Positions 1 to 9,269 of a DNA stretch of 64,000 bases are shown here, in pieces. The notes beneath the pieces were generated by a model that worked only from the letters and a program-made list of their open reading frames with translations, was not told the DNA's origin and searched no databases. The stretch is from Candidatus Competibacteraceae bacterium (lineage in GTDB: Bacteria; Pseudomonadota; Gammaproteobacteria; Competibacterales; Competibacteraceae). Both the position numbers and the translations under genes were made by a program. Position 1 is the first letter of the stretch. Every line of letters starts with the position of its first letter. Where the stretch lies: the NCBI GenBank assembly GCA_016699715.1, contig CP065007.1, positions 1,984,001 through 2,048,000 on the forward strand, given 5' to 3'.

Positions 1-1
1 G

Positions 2-2773
2 GCCTGGTTCCTCGCCTCGTATGCCCGCGACGCGCGGACCCGGCTGGCGGACAAACCGGATTTGCCGGCGCTGGCAACGTTGCGCGCGGCGCTGGAAAAC
101 GCGCTGGGCCTGCGTTTCGAGGCCGAGGACGGTGAGCATTTCTTCCGCTCCACGCTGATTCAGACCTTGTTCTACGGCGTGTTTTCGGCCTGGGTGCTGT
201 GGCATCAGGAAAATCCGGAGCGGCGCGATGCCTTCAACTGGAAGCTGGCGAGTTGGACGCTGCGGGTGCCGATGATCCACGCCCTGTTCGAGCAGTTGTC
301 GCAGCCGTCGCGGTTGCTGCCGCTGGGTCTGACCGAGGTGCTGGATCGGGTCAACGGGGTGTTGAACCGAGTGGATCGCGCGGCGTTCTTCGGCCAGTTC
401 GCGGCTGCCGGCGCGGTACAGTATTTCTACGAACCGTTCCTGCACGCCTTCGACCCGGAACTGCGCAAGCAACTGGGCGTGTGGTACACGCCGCCGGAGA
501 TCGTCCGCTACATGGTGGCGCGGGTGGATGCGGTGCTGCGGGAGGAACTGGATATCGCCGACGGGCTGGCCGATCCGAATGTGCTCGTGCTCGATCCCTG
601 TTGCGGGACCGGCGCGTATTTGACCGAGGTGTTGCGGCACATCAAGGCACGGCTGGACGAACAGGGTTTGGGCGATGTGGCCGGGGCCAAGCTGAAACAG
701 GCGGCGCTGGCGCGGGTGTTCGGCTTCGAGCTGCTGCCGGCGCCTTATGTGGTGGCGCATTTGCAATTGGGTTTGTTGCTGCACCAGTGGGGCGCGGCGC
801 TGTATTTGGATGAAGCGACCGGCCAGACGGAACGGCTGGGCGTGTATCTGACCAATGCGCTGACCGGCTGGCAGCCACCGGACGAGGACGGCAAGAAGCG
901 CATGGCGCAACTGGCGCTCAATTTCCCGGAGTTGATGGCCGAGAACGATGCGGCGCGGCGGGTAAAGCAGGAGCGGCGGATTCTGGTGATTCTCGGCAAT
1001 CCACCCTACAACGGCTTTGCCGGGGTGGCAATGGACGAGGAGCAGGAATTGACCCGCGCCTACCGCCAGACCCGCCGCGCGCCGCCCCCGCAAGGTCAGG
1101 GTTTGAACGACCTGTACGTGCGGTTTTACCGGATGGCGGAACGGCACATCGTCGAGCACAGCGGGCGCGGGGTGATCTGCTTCATCTCGAATTATTCCTG
1201 GCTGGACGGGCTGTCGTTCACCGGAATGCGGGAACGGTATCTGGAAAAGTTCGACCGGATCTGGATCGATTGTCTGAACGGCGACAAGTACAAAACCGGC
1301 AAGCTCACGCCTGAAGGTTTGCCCGATCCCAGCGTGTTTTCCACCGATTTCAACCCGGAAGGCATCCAGGTCGGAACCGCGATTGCCTTGCTGGCGAGGA
1401 ACCCACAAAACAGCAATCCCCTCCTCCACTTCCGTCACTGCTGGGGGAAATCCAAACGCGAGGATTTGCTGAAAAGTCTCGACTCGCCAACAGAGTCGCA
1501 TTACCAATCGTTGCAACCGCCGCTGGAATTGGGTTTGCCGTTCATGCCGATGCAGGTGCAGGCCCACTACCTCAGTTGGCCGCTTTTGCCGGATTTGCTA
1601 CCCGCTTCCTTCCCCGGCGTGCAAACCAGCCGCGACGATGCCTTGGTGGACATCGACCGCGCGGCGCTGGAACAGCGGATACAGCAGTATTTCGATCCGA
1701 AGGTCAGCGATGAGGAAATGCGCCGGATTGCGCCAAGCTTAGCCCAAAATTCAGCACGTTTCGATTACAAGAAAACTCGCTCCATACTCCAGAAGCGCGG
1801 ATTTTTAACGACCAATATTGTGCGCTATTCTCACCGGCCGCTTGACACACGCTGGCTTTATTGGGAACCGGAAACCAAATTGCTCGATGAGAAACGCAGC
1901 GAATATTTCCCACAAATTATCGAGGAAAACATTTGGATAGCCGCTGCTCAAAAACAACGGCGTGATTTTGATCCACCCATGATAACCAAGCAGCTTGGAT
2001 CACGGCATCTGATCGAAAGAGGCGCTAATCTTTTCCCGCTCTACATCAAGCCTTTTCATCATCGCGACGAATACCAACCCAACCTCAGCAACGCCGCAAC
2101 CAAATACCTCGCCCGTCTCGACGCCGACGCGCCGGCCCTGTTCCATCACATCGTTGCCGTGCTGCACGCCCCGGCCTATCGCGCCGACAACGCCGGGGCC
2201 TTGAAACAGGACTGGCCGCGTATCCTGCTGCCCACCACGCGAGAGCGGTTGCTGGCCTCCGCCGAACTCGGCCGGCAAATCGCCGCCCTGCTCGACACCG
2301 AAACCCCGCTGCCCGGCGTCACTCAAGGCAAACCGCGCCCGGAACTGGCCAAAATCGCCCTGCTGACCGTCGCCGACTCCACCCCGCTCACCCCGGAACA
2401 CCTCAAACTCACCGCCGGCTGGGGCCACGCCGGCAAGGGCGGCGTCACCATGCCCGGCAAAGGCAAGACCGAACGCCGCCCGTTCACGGAAGTGGAACAA
2501 CCCGCTCTGGGCGAAGAAACGCTGGATGTGTATTTGAACGCCGGTTGCTACTGGAAGAACGTGCCGCGCCCGGCGTGGGAATTCACCCTCGGCGGCTATC
2601 AAGTGTTGAAAAAATGGTTGTCGTACCGGGAATTGGAATTGCTGAACCGACCGCTCTCTACCGACGAGGCCCTGGAATTCAGCGGCATGGCTCGACGCAT
2701 CGCGGCGTTGATTCTACTGCGGCCGGCGCTGGATGAAAATTACCGGGCGTGCGTCGATGAGTGCGCCAAATAG
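2..2773 (+). CDS. Type ISP restriction-modification enzyme, methylase and specificity part (5' truncated by window)
   Basis: The reading frame is open from the left edge, so the N-terminus (nuclease and helicase parts in type ISP enzymes) lies outside the window. Visible parts: an adenine-N6 methyltransferase core with the AdoMet motif DPCCGTG near base 595 and the catalytic motif NPPY near base 1000. After it comes a long C-terminal region with the RPLDTRW...LYW pattern and HAPAYR segment typical of the LlaBIII-like type ISP target-recognition domain. The protein would methylate and, with the missing part, cleave foreign DNA as one polypeptide. No separate R, M or S genes are seen, which fits a single-chain system. 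It could also be a solitary Eco57I-like methylase; the C-terminal pattern makes ISP more likely. Confidence 0.85.
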   Translation, partial: AWFLASYARDARTRLADKPDLPALATLRAALENALGLRFEAEDGEHFFRSTLIQTLFYGVFSAWVLWHQENPERRDAFNWKLASWTLRVPMIHALFEQLSQPSRLLPLGLTEVLDRVNGVLNRVDRAAFFGQFAAAGAVQYFYEPFLHAFDPELRKQLGVWYTPPEIVRYMVARVDAVLREELDIADGLADPNVLVLDPCCGTGAYLTEVLRHIKARLDEQGLGDVAGAKLKQAALARVFGFELLPAPYVVAHLQLGLLLHQWGAALYLDEATGQTERLGVYLTNALTGWQPPDEDGKKRMAQLALNFPELMAENDAARRVKQERRILVILGNPPYNGFAGVAMDEEQELTRAYRQTRRAPPPQGQGLNDLYVRFYRMAERHIVEHSGRGVICFISNYSWLDGLSFTGMRERYLEKFDRIWIDCLNGDKYKTGKLTPEGLPDPSVFSTDFNPEGIQVGTAIALLARNPQNSNPLLHFRHCWGKSKREDLLKSLDSPTESHYQSLQPPLELGLPFMPMQVQAHYLSWPLLPDLLPASFPGVQTSRDDALVDIDRAALEQRIQQYFDPKVSDEEMRRIAPSLAQNSARFDYKKTRSILQKRGFLTTNIVRYSHRPLDTRWLYWEPETKLLDEKRSEYFPQIIEENIWIAAAQKQRRDFDPPMITKQLGSRHLIERGANLFPLYIKPFHHRDEYQPNLSNAATKYLARLDADAPALFHHIVAVLHAPAYRADNAGALKQDWPRILLPTTRERLLASAELGRQIAALLDTETPLPGVTQGKPRPELAKIALLTVADSTPLTPEHLKLTAGWGHAGKGGVTMPGKGKTERRPFTEVEQPALGEETLDVYLNAGCYWKNVPRPAWEFTLGGYQVLKKWLSYRELELLNRPLSTDEALEFSGMARRIAALILLRPALDENYRACVDECAK

Positions 2774-2798
2774 CCGCACGACTGACGGGAGAATTCAC

Positions 2799-3371
2799 AT
2801 GGTCGCCAATCTCGCTCATCGCCTGCTGAGCTTTGAAGAGTACCTCGCCTATGGCGACGACACCGATAATCGTTACGAATTAGTCGATGGAGTGCTGGTT
2901 GCCATGACACCCCCGCTGATCTCCCACTTCGACATCGCTAAATTCACCGAACATTGCTTCGATCAGGAAATTCAACGGCTGAATTTACCGTGGCGCTGCT
3001 ATCGGGAAGCAGGGCTTCGAGTCGGCATTCGCAAATCCAGAATCATGGATGTTTGCGTGATCGAAAAAGAATACGTCGATGCTCTGCGCGCTTCGGGGTC
3101 AGTGGCCGTATTTGAAAATGCCCCAAAATTGATCGTCGAAATCGTCAGCCCCGAATCCATCCGCCGGGATTACCGCCACAAACGGTCTGAATACGCCGCC
3201 GTGGAAGTACCGGAATACTGGATCGCGGACCCACTTGAAAACAAGGTTTCCGTGCTTTCGCTGGACGATGGCTTGTACGAAATTCGAGAATTTACTGGCT
3301 CGCAACCCATTGTTTCGCGGATTTTCCCGGAACTGGATCTGACCGCGGAACAAATTCTGGACGCTGAATGA
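2799..3371 (+). CDS. Uma2 family (DUF820) putative PD-(D/E)XK endonuclease
   Basis: 190-residue protein. The ATG at 2799 follows a GGGAG ribosome site at 2788; an upstream in-frame start overlapping the methylase is less likely. The Uma2 fold is recognised by the N-terminal FEEYLAYGD...YELVDGVLVAM segment, the DVCVIEK acidic strand, the LIVEIVSPES strand with the catalytic Glu, and the DYRHKRSEYAAVEVPEYWIADP block near the C-terminus. The family resembles restriction nucleases, but its biological role is largely unknown. It sits 25 bp downstream of the restriction-modification gene on the same strand and ends 7 bp from the convergent recD. Confidence 0.85.
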   Translation: MVANLAHRLLSFEEYLAYGDDTDNRYELVDGVLVAMTPPLISHFDIAKFTEHCFDQEIQRLNLPWRCYREAGLRVGIRKSRIMDVCVIEKEYVDALRASGSVAVFENAPKLIVEIVSPESIRRDYRHKRSEYAAVEVPEYWIADPLENKVSVLSLDDGLYEIREFTGSQPIVSRIFPELDLTAEQILDAE

Positions 3372-3378
3372 CGACCGG

Positions 3379-5331
3379 CTATCGGCCAACACCAACCCTC
3401 GGCTCCACCCACAACCGATCCCGCAGGCCCGACGAGCGCCGCAACCGCCGCCCGACCGCCGCCGCGAATACCTCGGGCACGCCGTAAAACATCGCCTCCT
3501 GCTTCGCCCGCGTCAAAGCCGTATACACCAGTTCGCGGCTCAGCACCGGCGACGGCTCGTTCGGGGTCACCACCAGCACCCGCTCGAACTCCGAACCCTG
3601 GCTCTTATGCACCGTCATCGCGTACACGGTCTCGTGCTCCGGCAACCGGGCCGGTGCGAAACTCCGCAGCGCGCCATCGTTACCCAGGAAAAATACCTTC
3701 AGCCGCTCCGGCGCGTCCGGGTCCGGCAGGGTCATGCCGATGTCGCCATTAAACAGCCGCAGGTTGTAGTCATTGCGGACCACCATCACCGGCCGGCCCG
3801 CGTACCAGGTCGGGCGAGTATCGATCAGCCCCCGAGCGGATAACACCGCCTCGCACAAGCGGTTCAGCGCCTCCACTCCAAACGGCCCGCCGCGCAGCGC
3901 GACCAACACCCGGAACCGGTTGAACTGTTCGAACACCGCCACCGGTCCGGCCCCTTCCCGCACCACCCGCAGATAGGGCGCGAACCCCGCCGCGACCGGC
4001 TCCGCCAACTGCTCCGGCAAGCGGGCGGGATCGGCCAGTTCCCGCCAAACGATGTCCTCGTGCGGCGCGCCCGCCAGCAAGGCCAGCGCCTCCGCCGGTT
4101 TTCCTCTGTTCACCGCTCGCGCCAGCGCGCCGATGCCGCTATCCACGCCGAAGCGATAACTGTGGCGCAGCAGCACGATGGCATCGACCAGCGGCGACGA
4201 AGACGCCCGGCCGCGCGGCAGCGGCTCGCCGGTCAGCGCCGCCAGCCGCGCCCGGAACTCCGGCGAGAACCGCCCGGCCCCGGCGCATAGATCGCCCAGC
4301 ACCGCCCCCGCTTCCACCGACGCCAACTGATCCTTGTCACCCAGCAGAATCAGGCGCGCCTCCGCCGGCAGGGCATCCACGGTCTTGGCCAGCAGCGCCA
4401 AGCCCACCATCGACACCTCGTCCACCACCAGCACATCCAGCGGCAACGGGTTATCGCGGTTGTAGCGGAAATAGACCGAATCCGGCCGGGCGCCGAGCAG
4501 ACGGTGCAGGGTGGACGCCTCTTCGGGAATTTGCGCCAGCCGTTCCGCCTCCAGATCCAGCGCCGGTTTGGCGGCGCGGATCGACTCCTGCATGCGGGCC
4601 GCCGCCTTGCCGGTCGGCGCGGCCAGGGCGATGCGCAACGGCTGCTCGCCCGCTTGCCCGGCCAGCAGCGCCAGGATGCGCAACACCGTGCTGGTCTTGC
4701 CGGTACCGGGTCCGCCGGAAATCACGCAAACCTGCTTCAAGGCCGCTACCGCCGCCGCCACCTTTTGCCAGTCCGGACCGTTCAGTTGCGGATGACGCGG
4801 AAACAGCCGGTCCAAGTCGGCGCGCAACCGTGCTTCGTCCGCGACCGGCGACGCCGCCTGAGACCGTCGCGGCAAATCGTCGGCCAGCCGCCGTTCGTAT
4901 TCCCAATAGCGGTACAAGTACAACCGGCCGCGCCGGTCGAGCACCAGCGGCTGGCGCTCTCCCGGACGGCCCACCACCGAACTGGCGCGCAAGCTCGCCA
5001 GCCAGTCATTGGCCGGTGGTGGCGCGAACGGCGGCGGTTCGACCGGTTCCTCCCCGGCGCTCCATGACCAGCGCCGCGCCCATTGGCGCAGGTTGATGCA
5101 GATATCGCCCTGCCCGCTGGCGTGACTGGCCAGCGCCGCCGCCAGCGCCAGTTCCGGCGAACCTCCGTCAGCCAGCCGGTTCATGAAGCGGGCGAAATGC
5201 ACATCCAGGTCGCTCAACAGGCCCTGCTCGTACAGAACCGACAGGGCCGAACCTTCACCATCGCCCACGCTCGGAGCCAGCAAGGCATTCTTTAAACTGG
5301 CGTTTTCCTTCATTGCGGCTATCCTGCTCAT
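3379..5331 (-). CDS. recD: Exodeoxyribonuclease V alpha subunit RecD
   Basis: 650 residues, the usual RecD size. RecD is the fast 5'-3' helicase motor of the RecBCD double-strand-break repair and DNA-degrading complex. The N-terminal domain is followed by SF1 helicase motifs: Walker A GGPGTGKTST around residue 207, Walker B VVDEVSMVG, a GDKDQLASVEAG motif III-like block, and the C-terminal AMTVHKSQGSEF motif. Two in-frame Met codons (residues 1 and 7) are possible starts. It is transcribed divergently from recB with about 130 bp between them, whereas enterobacteria carry recB and recD in tandem. No recC is in the window. Confidence 0.95.
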   Translation of the reverse strand: MSRIAAMKENASLKNALLAPSVGDGEGSALSVLYEQGLLSDLDVHFARFMNRLADGGSPELALAAALASHASGQGDICINLRQWARRWSWSAGEEPVEPPPFAPPPANDWLASLRASSVVGRPGERQPLVLDRRGRLYLYRYWEYERRLADDLPRRSQAASPVADEARLRADLDRLFPRHPQLNGPDWQKVAAAVAALKQVCVISGGPGTGKTSTVLRILALLAGQAGEQPLRIALAAPTGKAAARMQESIRAAKPALDLEAERLAQIPEEASTLHRLLGARPDSVYFRYNRDNPLPLDVLVVDEVSMVGLALLAKTVDALPAEARLILLGDKDQLASVEAGAVLGDLCAGAGRFSPEFRARLAALTGEPLPRGRASSSPLVDAIVLLRHSYRFGVDSGIGALARAVNRGKPAEALALLAGAPHEDIVWRELADPARLPEQLAEPVAAGFAPYLRVVREGAGPVAVFEQFNRFRVLVALRGGPFGVEALNRLCEAVLSARGLIDTRPTWYAGRPVMVVRNDYNLRLFNGDIGMTLPDPDAPERLKVFFLGNDGALRSFAPARLPEHETVYAMTVHKSQGSEFERVLVVTPNEPSPVLSRELVYTALTRAKQEAMFYGVPEVFAAAVGRRLRRSSGLRDRLWVEPRVGVGR

Positions 5332-5460
5332 ATCGAGACCGGATGATCACTGCCAAGGCTCCGATCCCGAGAATTTTTCATATCCCAACGCCTCCCCACC
5401 AGAGCGCGATGGAACCCAAGCCGGTATGCTGTCCGGCAATTTTCGTTCGCGATATCCAAC

Positions 5461-8400
5461 ATGCAACGCCTGGACCCGCTTTACACCCCGCTGGCCGGCT
5501 TCAATCTGATCGAGGCCAGCGCCGGCACCGGTAAAACCTACACCATCACCGCGCTGTACGCGCGATTGGTGGTCGAGGCCGGCATTCCGGTCAGCCGTAT
5601 CCTGGTGGTGACCTACACCAACGCCGCCACCAAGGAACTGCGCGACCGCATCCGCGCCCGGTTGAGCGCCATTCGCGCCGCCTTCCTGCGCGGCCGCGCC
5701 GCCGAGCACGACGAACTCGCCACCCGCCTGCTCGATCTGTCGCCGGACCGGGAAATCGCCATCCGCCGCCTGAGCAACGCCGTGCGCGGTTTCGATGAAG
5801 CCGCGATCTTCACCATTCACGGCTTCTGCAAGCGGGCGCTCGGCGACAACGCCTTCGAAAGCGGGCTGTCGTTCGAAACCGAGTTGATGGCCGACACCAG
5901 CGACCTGCTGCAAGAGATCGTCGAGGATTTCTGGCGGCGGGAGTTTTATGCCGGCTCGCCGCTGGTGGTGCAATACTTCCTGGATGAGCGCTCCAGTCCG
6001 GACAAGCTGCTTGCCCAGATCGAACGCCACCTGGGCAAGCCGTACCTGCGCGTGGTCACGCCAGGCGGAGAGGCGGACGGCCCGACCCTCGAACACGCTT
6101 TCGTCGCCGCGTTCCAGCAGGCCCGCATCCTCTGGCTGCAAGATCGTGCCGAAATTGCCAAGCTGCTACTCGAATCACCCGGCCTCAACCGGCAGAAATA
6201 CGGCCTAAAACACATCCCCCGCTGGCTGGAAGCAATGAACGCCTATCTGGCGGCGGAAACGCCCAAACTCGTCCTGTTCGACAAGTTCGCGCAATTCACC
6301 GCCACCAAACTGCAAGCCTCGATCAACAAGGGCAAAACCGCTCCCCAGCATCCGTTTTTCGACGCCTGCGAAACGCTGAAAACCGCCTGCGAAGCGCTGG
6401 TGGATTACTGCCGACATCAGATTCCCGTCAAGCTGCTGGCCTGGTGCAACACCGAGCTGGCCATCCGCAAACGCCGGCAACAGCTGCAATCCTACGATGA
6501 TCTGCTGCTCGACCTGCACGCGGCGCTGCACCATCCCCGCCAAGGCGCGGCGCTGCTGGAAACCCTGCGCCACCGCTACGCCGCCGCCCTGATCGACGAA
6601 TTTCAGGACACCGACCCGGTGCAATACGCGATTTTCCGCGATATCTACACCGACGCCGGCAAGCCGGTGTTCCTGGTCGGCGATCCCAAACAGGCCATCT
6701 ACAGCTTTCGCGGCGCGGACATCTTCGCCTACCTGGCCGCCCGAAACGACACACCTGACGCCAACCGCCATACCCTCGACGTGAACTGGCGCTCCGATCC
6801 ACGCCTGCTGACCGCCCTGAACGCGGTGTTCGGCGCGGTCGGGAACCAGCCGTTCCTGTTCGACGGCATCCCTTTCCACCCCGCGATTCCGGCCGACGGC
6901 AAACAACGGGAACCACTTTGGATTCAGGGACGGCTGGAACCGCCGCTGCACCTTTGGCTGCTGGAACCGGATAGTGACAAACCGGTGGACAAGGGCACCG
7001 CCAGCCACCAGGCCGCGCGGGCCACCGCCGCCGAAATCGCCCGCCTGCTGAATCTGGGCGCGCGCAATCGAGCCCGCATCGGCGACCGGCCGCTGACCGG
7101 CGGCGACATCGCCGTGCTGGTGCGCAGCCACTGGCAGGGGCGCATGATCCGCAACGAATTGCTGCGACTGGGCGTGCCCAGCGTCCAGCACGCCGACGAC
7201 AGCGTGTTCGTCTCCGGCGAGGCGCTGCAACTGGAATGGCTGCTGGCGGCGGTCGCGGAGCCGGGCGACGAGGGCCGGGTGCGAGCGGCGCTGGCCTCCG
7301 ATCTGTTCGGCCTGAGCGGGGAGGATCTGCAGCAGTTGCGCGAGGCGGAACAGAATTGGACCGCCTGGCTGGAAAGATTTCAGGACTACCGATTGTTATG
7401 GCGCGAGCACGGTTTCATGCGCTTTTTTCGCGCCTGGCTGACCGGCGAGGAAGTACCGCAACGGCTGCTGGCTTTCCGCGACGGTGAGCGGCGTTTGACC
7501 AATTTACTGCACTTGGCCGAACTGCTGCACATCGCCGGCCGGACCCATCCCGGCATGGCGGGCCTGCTCAAGTGGCTCGGCGACCGCCGCCGCACCCCGG
7601 CCAACCGGGACGAGGAACAGCAGTTGCGGCTGGAAAGCGATGAAAATCTGGTGCGGATCGTCACCGTCCACAAGAGCAAGGGACTGGAATACGAAGTGGT
7701 GTTCTGCCCGTTCCTGTGGGATGGCCGCCTGCGCGCCGACGGGAAAGACGGCACGGCCCTGCTGTACCACGATCCCGCCGACGCCGGCCGCGCCATCCTC
7801 ACCATCGGCGCGGACGAGAAGCACCCCGCCCGCCAGCACGCCCGCCGCGAGGAAATGGCCGAGAACCTGCGGCTGTTCTACGTCGCCCTGACCCGCGCCA
7901 AACAACGCTGCACCCTGGTCTGGGGCAAGATCAAGGACGCCGAAACCGCGTCGCCGGCCTGGCTGCTGCACCACCCGCCGGTGGTCGGACCGTCCCAGGA
8001 TCGGCTGGAAGTGACCCGACAGCGCTTCAAAGAGCTGACGGCAACAGCGCTGCGCGGCGATTTGCAAACCGTATTCGCCGCGGCGGGCGAGACGGTCGCC
8101 ATCGCGCCGCTGCCGACGGAATCAGGCCAGCGCTATCAGCCGCCGGCCATCGCGGAACCGGAGTTGCGAGCGCGCGAGTTTGCCGGACCGCTACCGGAGT
8201 TCTGGCGGATCGGCAGCTTTACCGCGCTGACCGCCGGTTATTCGGTCGAAGCGCCCGATTACGATATGAGCGCCACGATTCCCGAGGCAGCGACGGAGAG
8301 CGCCATTACCGCGCCCATCAAAGGCATCTTCGAATTTCCACGTGGCGCCCGGGCCGGCGTCTGCCTGCACACCCTGTTCGAGCGGCTGGATTTCACCCAG

Positions 8401-9090
8401 AGCGAAGACGAGCGCCTGGAAGCGCTGGTTGGCCGAACGCTGGAAAGCCACGGACTGGACGCGGAGGAATGGACGCCGGTGGTGGCGGATCTGGCGCGGC
8501 GGGTGCTGGTAACGCCCTTGAATCCCGCCGGGCTGCGGCTGGCGCGCGTGACGCCGGACCGGCGCTTGAACGAGCTGGAATTCACCTACCCGCTCGCCAA
8601 CTTGCGCGCCGATGCCCTGCGACGGGTGCTGGAGCAACACGGTTATGCCACCGGCCCGTTTCGGGAGATGATCGAAACTTTGGAGTTCAATCCCCTGCGT
8701 GGCTACATGAAAGGTTTCATCGATCTGGTGTTCGAGGCCGACGGGCAATTTTGGCTGGTGGATTACAAATCCAACTGGCTTGGCGCGGAACCGGCGGCCT
8801 ACCGGCGCGAGCGCCTGGACGAGGCCATGGCCCGCGAAGCCTATCTGCTGCAATACCTGATCTATACCGTGGCACTGCACCGCTATTTGCGGTTGCGGCT
8901 GCCGAACTACGACTACGAGCAGCATTTCGGTGGCGTGTTCTACCTGTTCCTGCGCGGCATGGACCCGGCTTTGGGACCGGCTTGCGGGGTGTTCCACGAC
9001 CGGCCAGCGGCGGCGCTGGTGGCGGCACTGGACGCCCTGATGACGACCGGAAATACCCAAGTCGGCGACGCCGCGCCAGGTAATGGCTGA
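5461..9090 (+). CDS. recB: Exodeoxyribonuclease V beta subunit RecB
   Basis: 1209 residues, full length. RecB is the 3'-5' helicase and the only nuclease of RecBCD, and loads RecA after Chi recognition. UvrD-type motifs are clear: Walker A EASAGTGKTYT near residue 20, TYTNAATKELRDRI, DEFQDTDPVQY (Walker B), GDPKQAIYSFRGAD, and TVHKSKGLEYEVVF. The C-terminal nuclease domain has the FIDLVFE Asp near residue 1087 and the DYKSNWLG triad near 1101, so it should be active. The ATG at 5461 agrees with family starts, which begin just before the Walker A strand. It ends about 180 bp before ilvD. Confidence 0.96.
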   Translation: MQRLDPLYTPLAGFNLIEASAGTGKTYTITALYARLVVEAGIPVSRILVVTYTNAATKELRDRIRARLSAIRAAFLRGRAAEHDELATRLLDLSPDREIAIRRLSNAVRGFDEAAIFTIHGFCKRALGDNAFESGLSFETELMADTSDLLQEIVEDFWRREFYAGSPLVVQYFLDERSSPDKLLAQIERHLGKPYLRVVTPGGEADGPTLEHAFVAAFQQARILWLQDRAEIAKLLLESPGLNRQKYGLKHIPRWLEAMNAYLAAETPKLVLFDKFAQFTATKLQASINKGKTAPQHPFFDACETLKTACEALVDYCRHQIPVKLLAWCNTELAIRKRRQQLQSYDDLLLDLHAALHHPRQGAALLETLRHRYAAALIDEFQDTDPVQYAIFRDIYTDAGKPVFLVGDPKQAIYSFRGADIFAYLAARNDTPDANRHTLDVNWRSDPRLLTALNAVFGAVGNQPFLFDGIPFHPAIPADGKQREPLWIQGRLEPPLHLWLLEPDSDKPVDKGTASHQAARATAAEIARLLNLGARNRARIGDRPLTGGDIAVLVRSHWQGRMIRNELLRLGVPSVQHADDSVFVSGEALQLEWLLAAVAEPGDEGRVRAALASDLFGLSGEDLQQLREAEQNWTAWLERFQDYRLLWREHGFMRFFRAWLTGEEVPQRLLAFRDGERRLTNLLHLAELLHIAGRTHPGMAGLLKWLGDRRRTPANRDEEQQLRLESDENLVRIVTVHKSKGLEYEVVFCPFLWDGRLRADGKDGTALLYHDPADAGRAILTIGADEKHPARQHARREEMAENLRLFYVALTRAKQRCTLVWGKIKDAETASPAWLLHHPPVVGPSQDRLEVTRQRFKELTATALRGDLQTVFAAAGETVAIAPLPTESGQRYQPPAIAEPELRAREFAGPLPEFWRIGSFTALTAGYSVEAPDYDMSATIPEAATESAITAPIKGIFEFPRGARAGVCLHTLFERLDFTQSEDERLEALVGRTLESHGLDAEEWTPVVADLARRVLVTPLNPAGLRLARVTPDRRLNELEFTYPLANLRADALRRVLEQHGYATGPFREMIETLEFNPLRGYMKGFIDLVFEADGQFWLVDYKSNWLGAEPAAYRRERLDEAMAREAYLLQYLIYTVALHRYLRLRLPNYDYEQHFGGVFYLFLRGMDPALGPACGVFHDRPAAALVAALDALMTTGNTQVGDAAPGNG

Positions 9091-9269
9091 CACCGCTCGG
9101 CGGATAAACAGTGTTGCCGGTCATCGCGCATCAGGCCCGTTGCGCGTTACCGACCCGCTGTCGGCCGATCAATGTCACAAGGGCTGGAAATTGACGTAGA
9201 ATTTTCCAAACACATGGCGGTCTTTCCTGATGGTCCCGACCCCGTTTCCAGCATTAATGGAGTTCTCCC

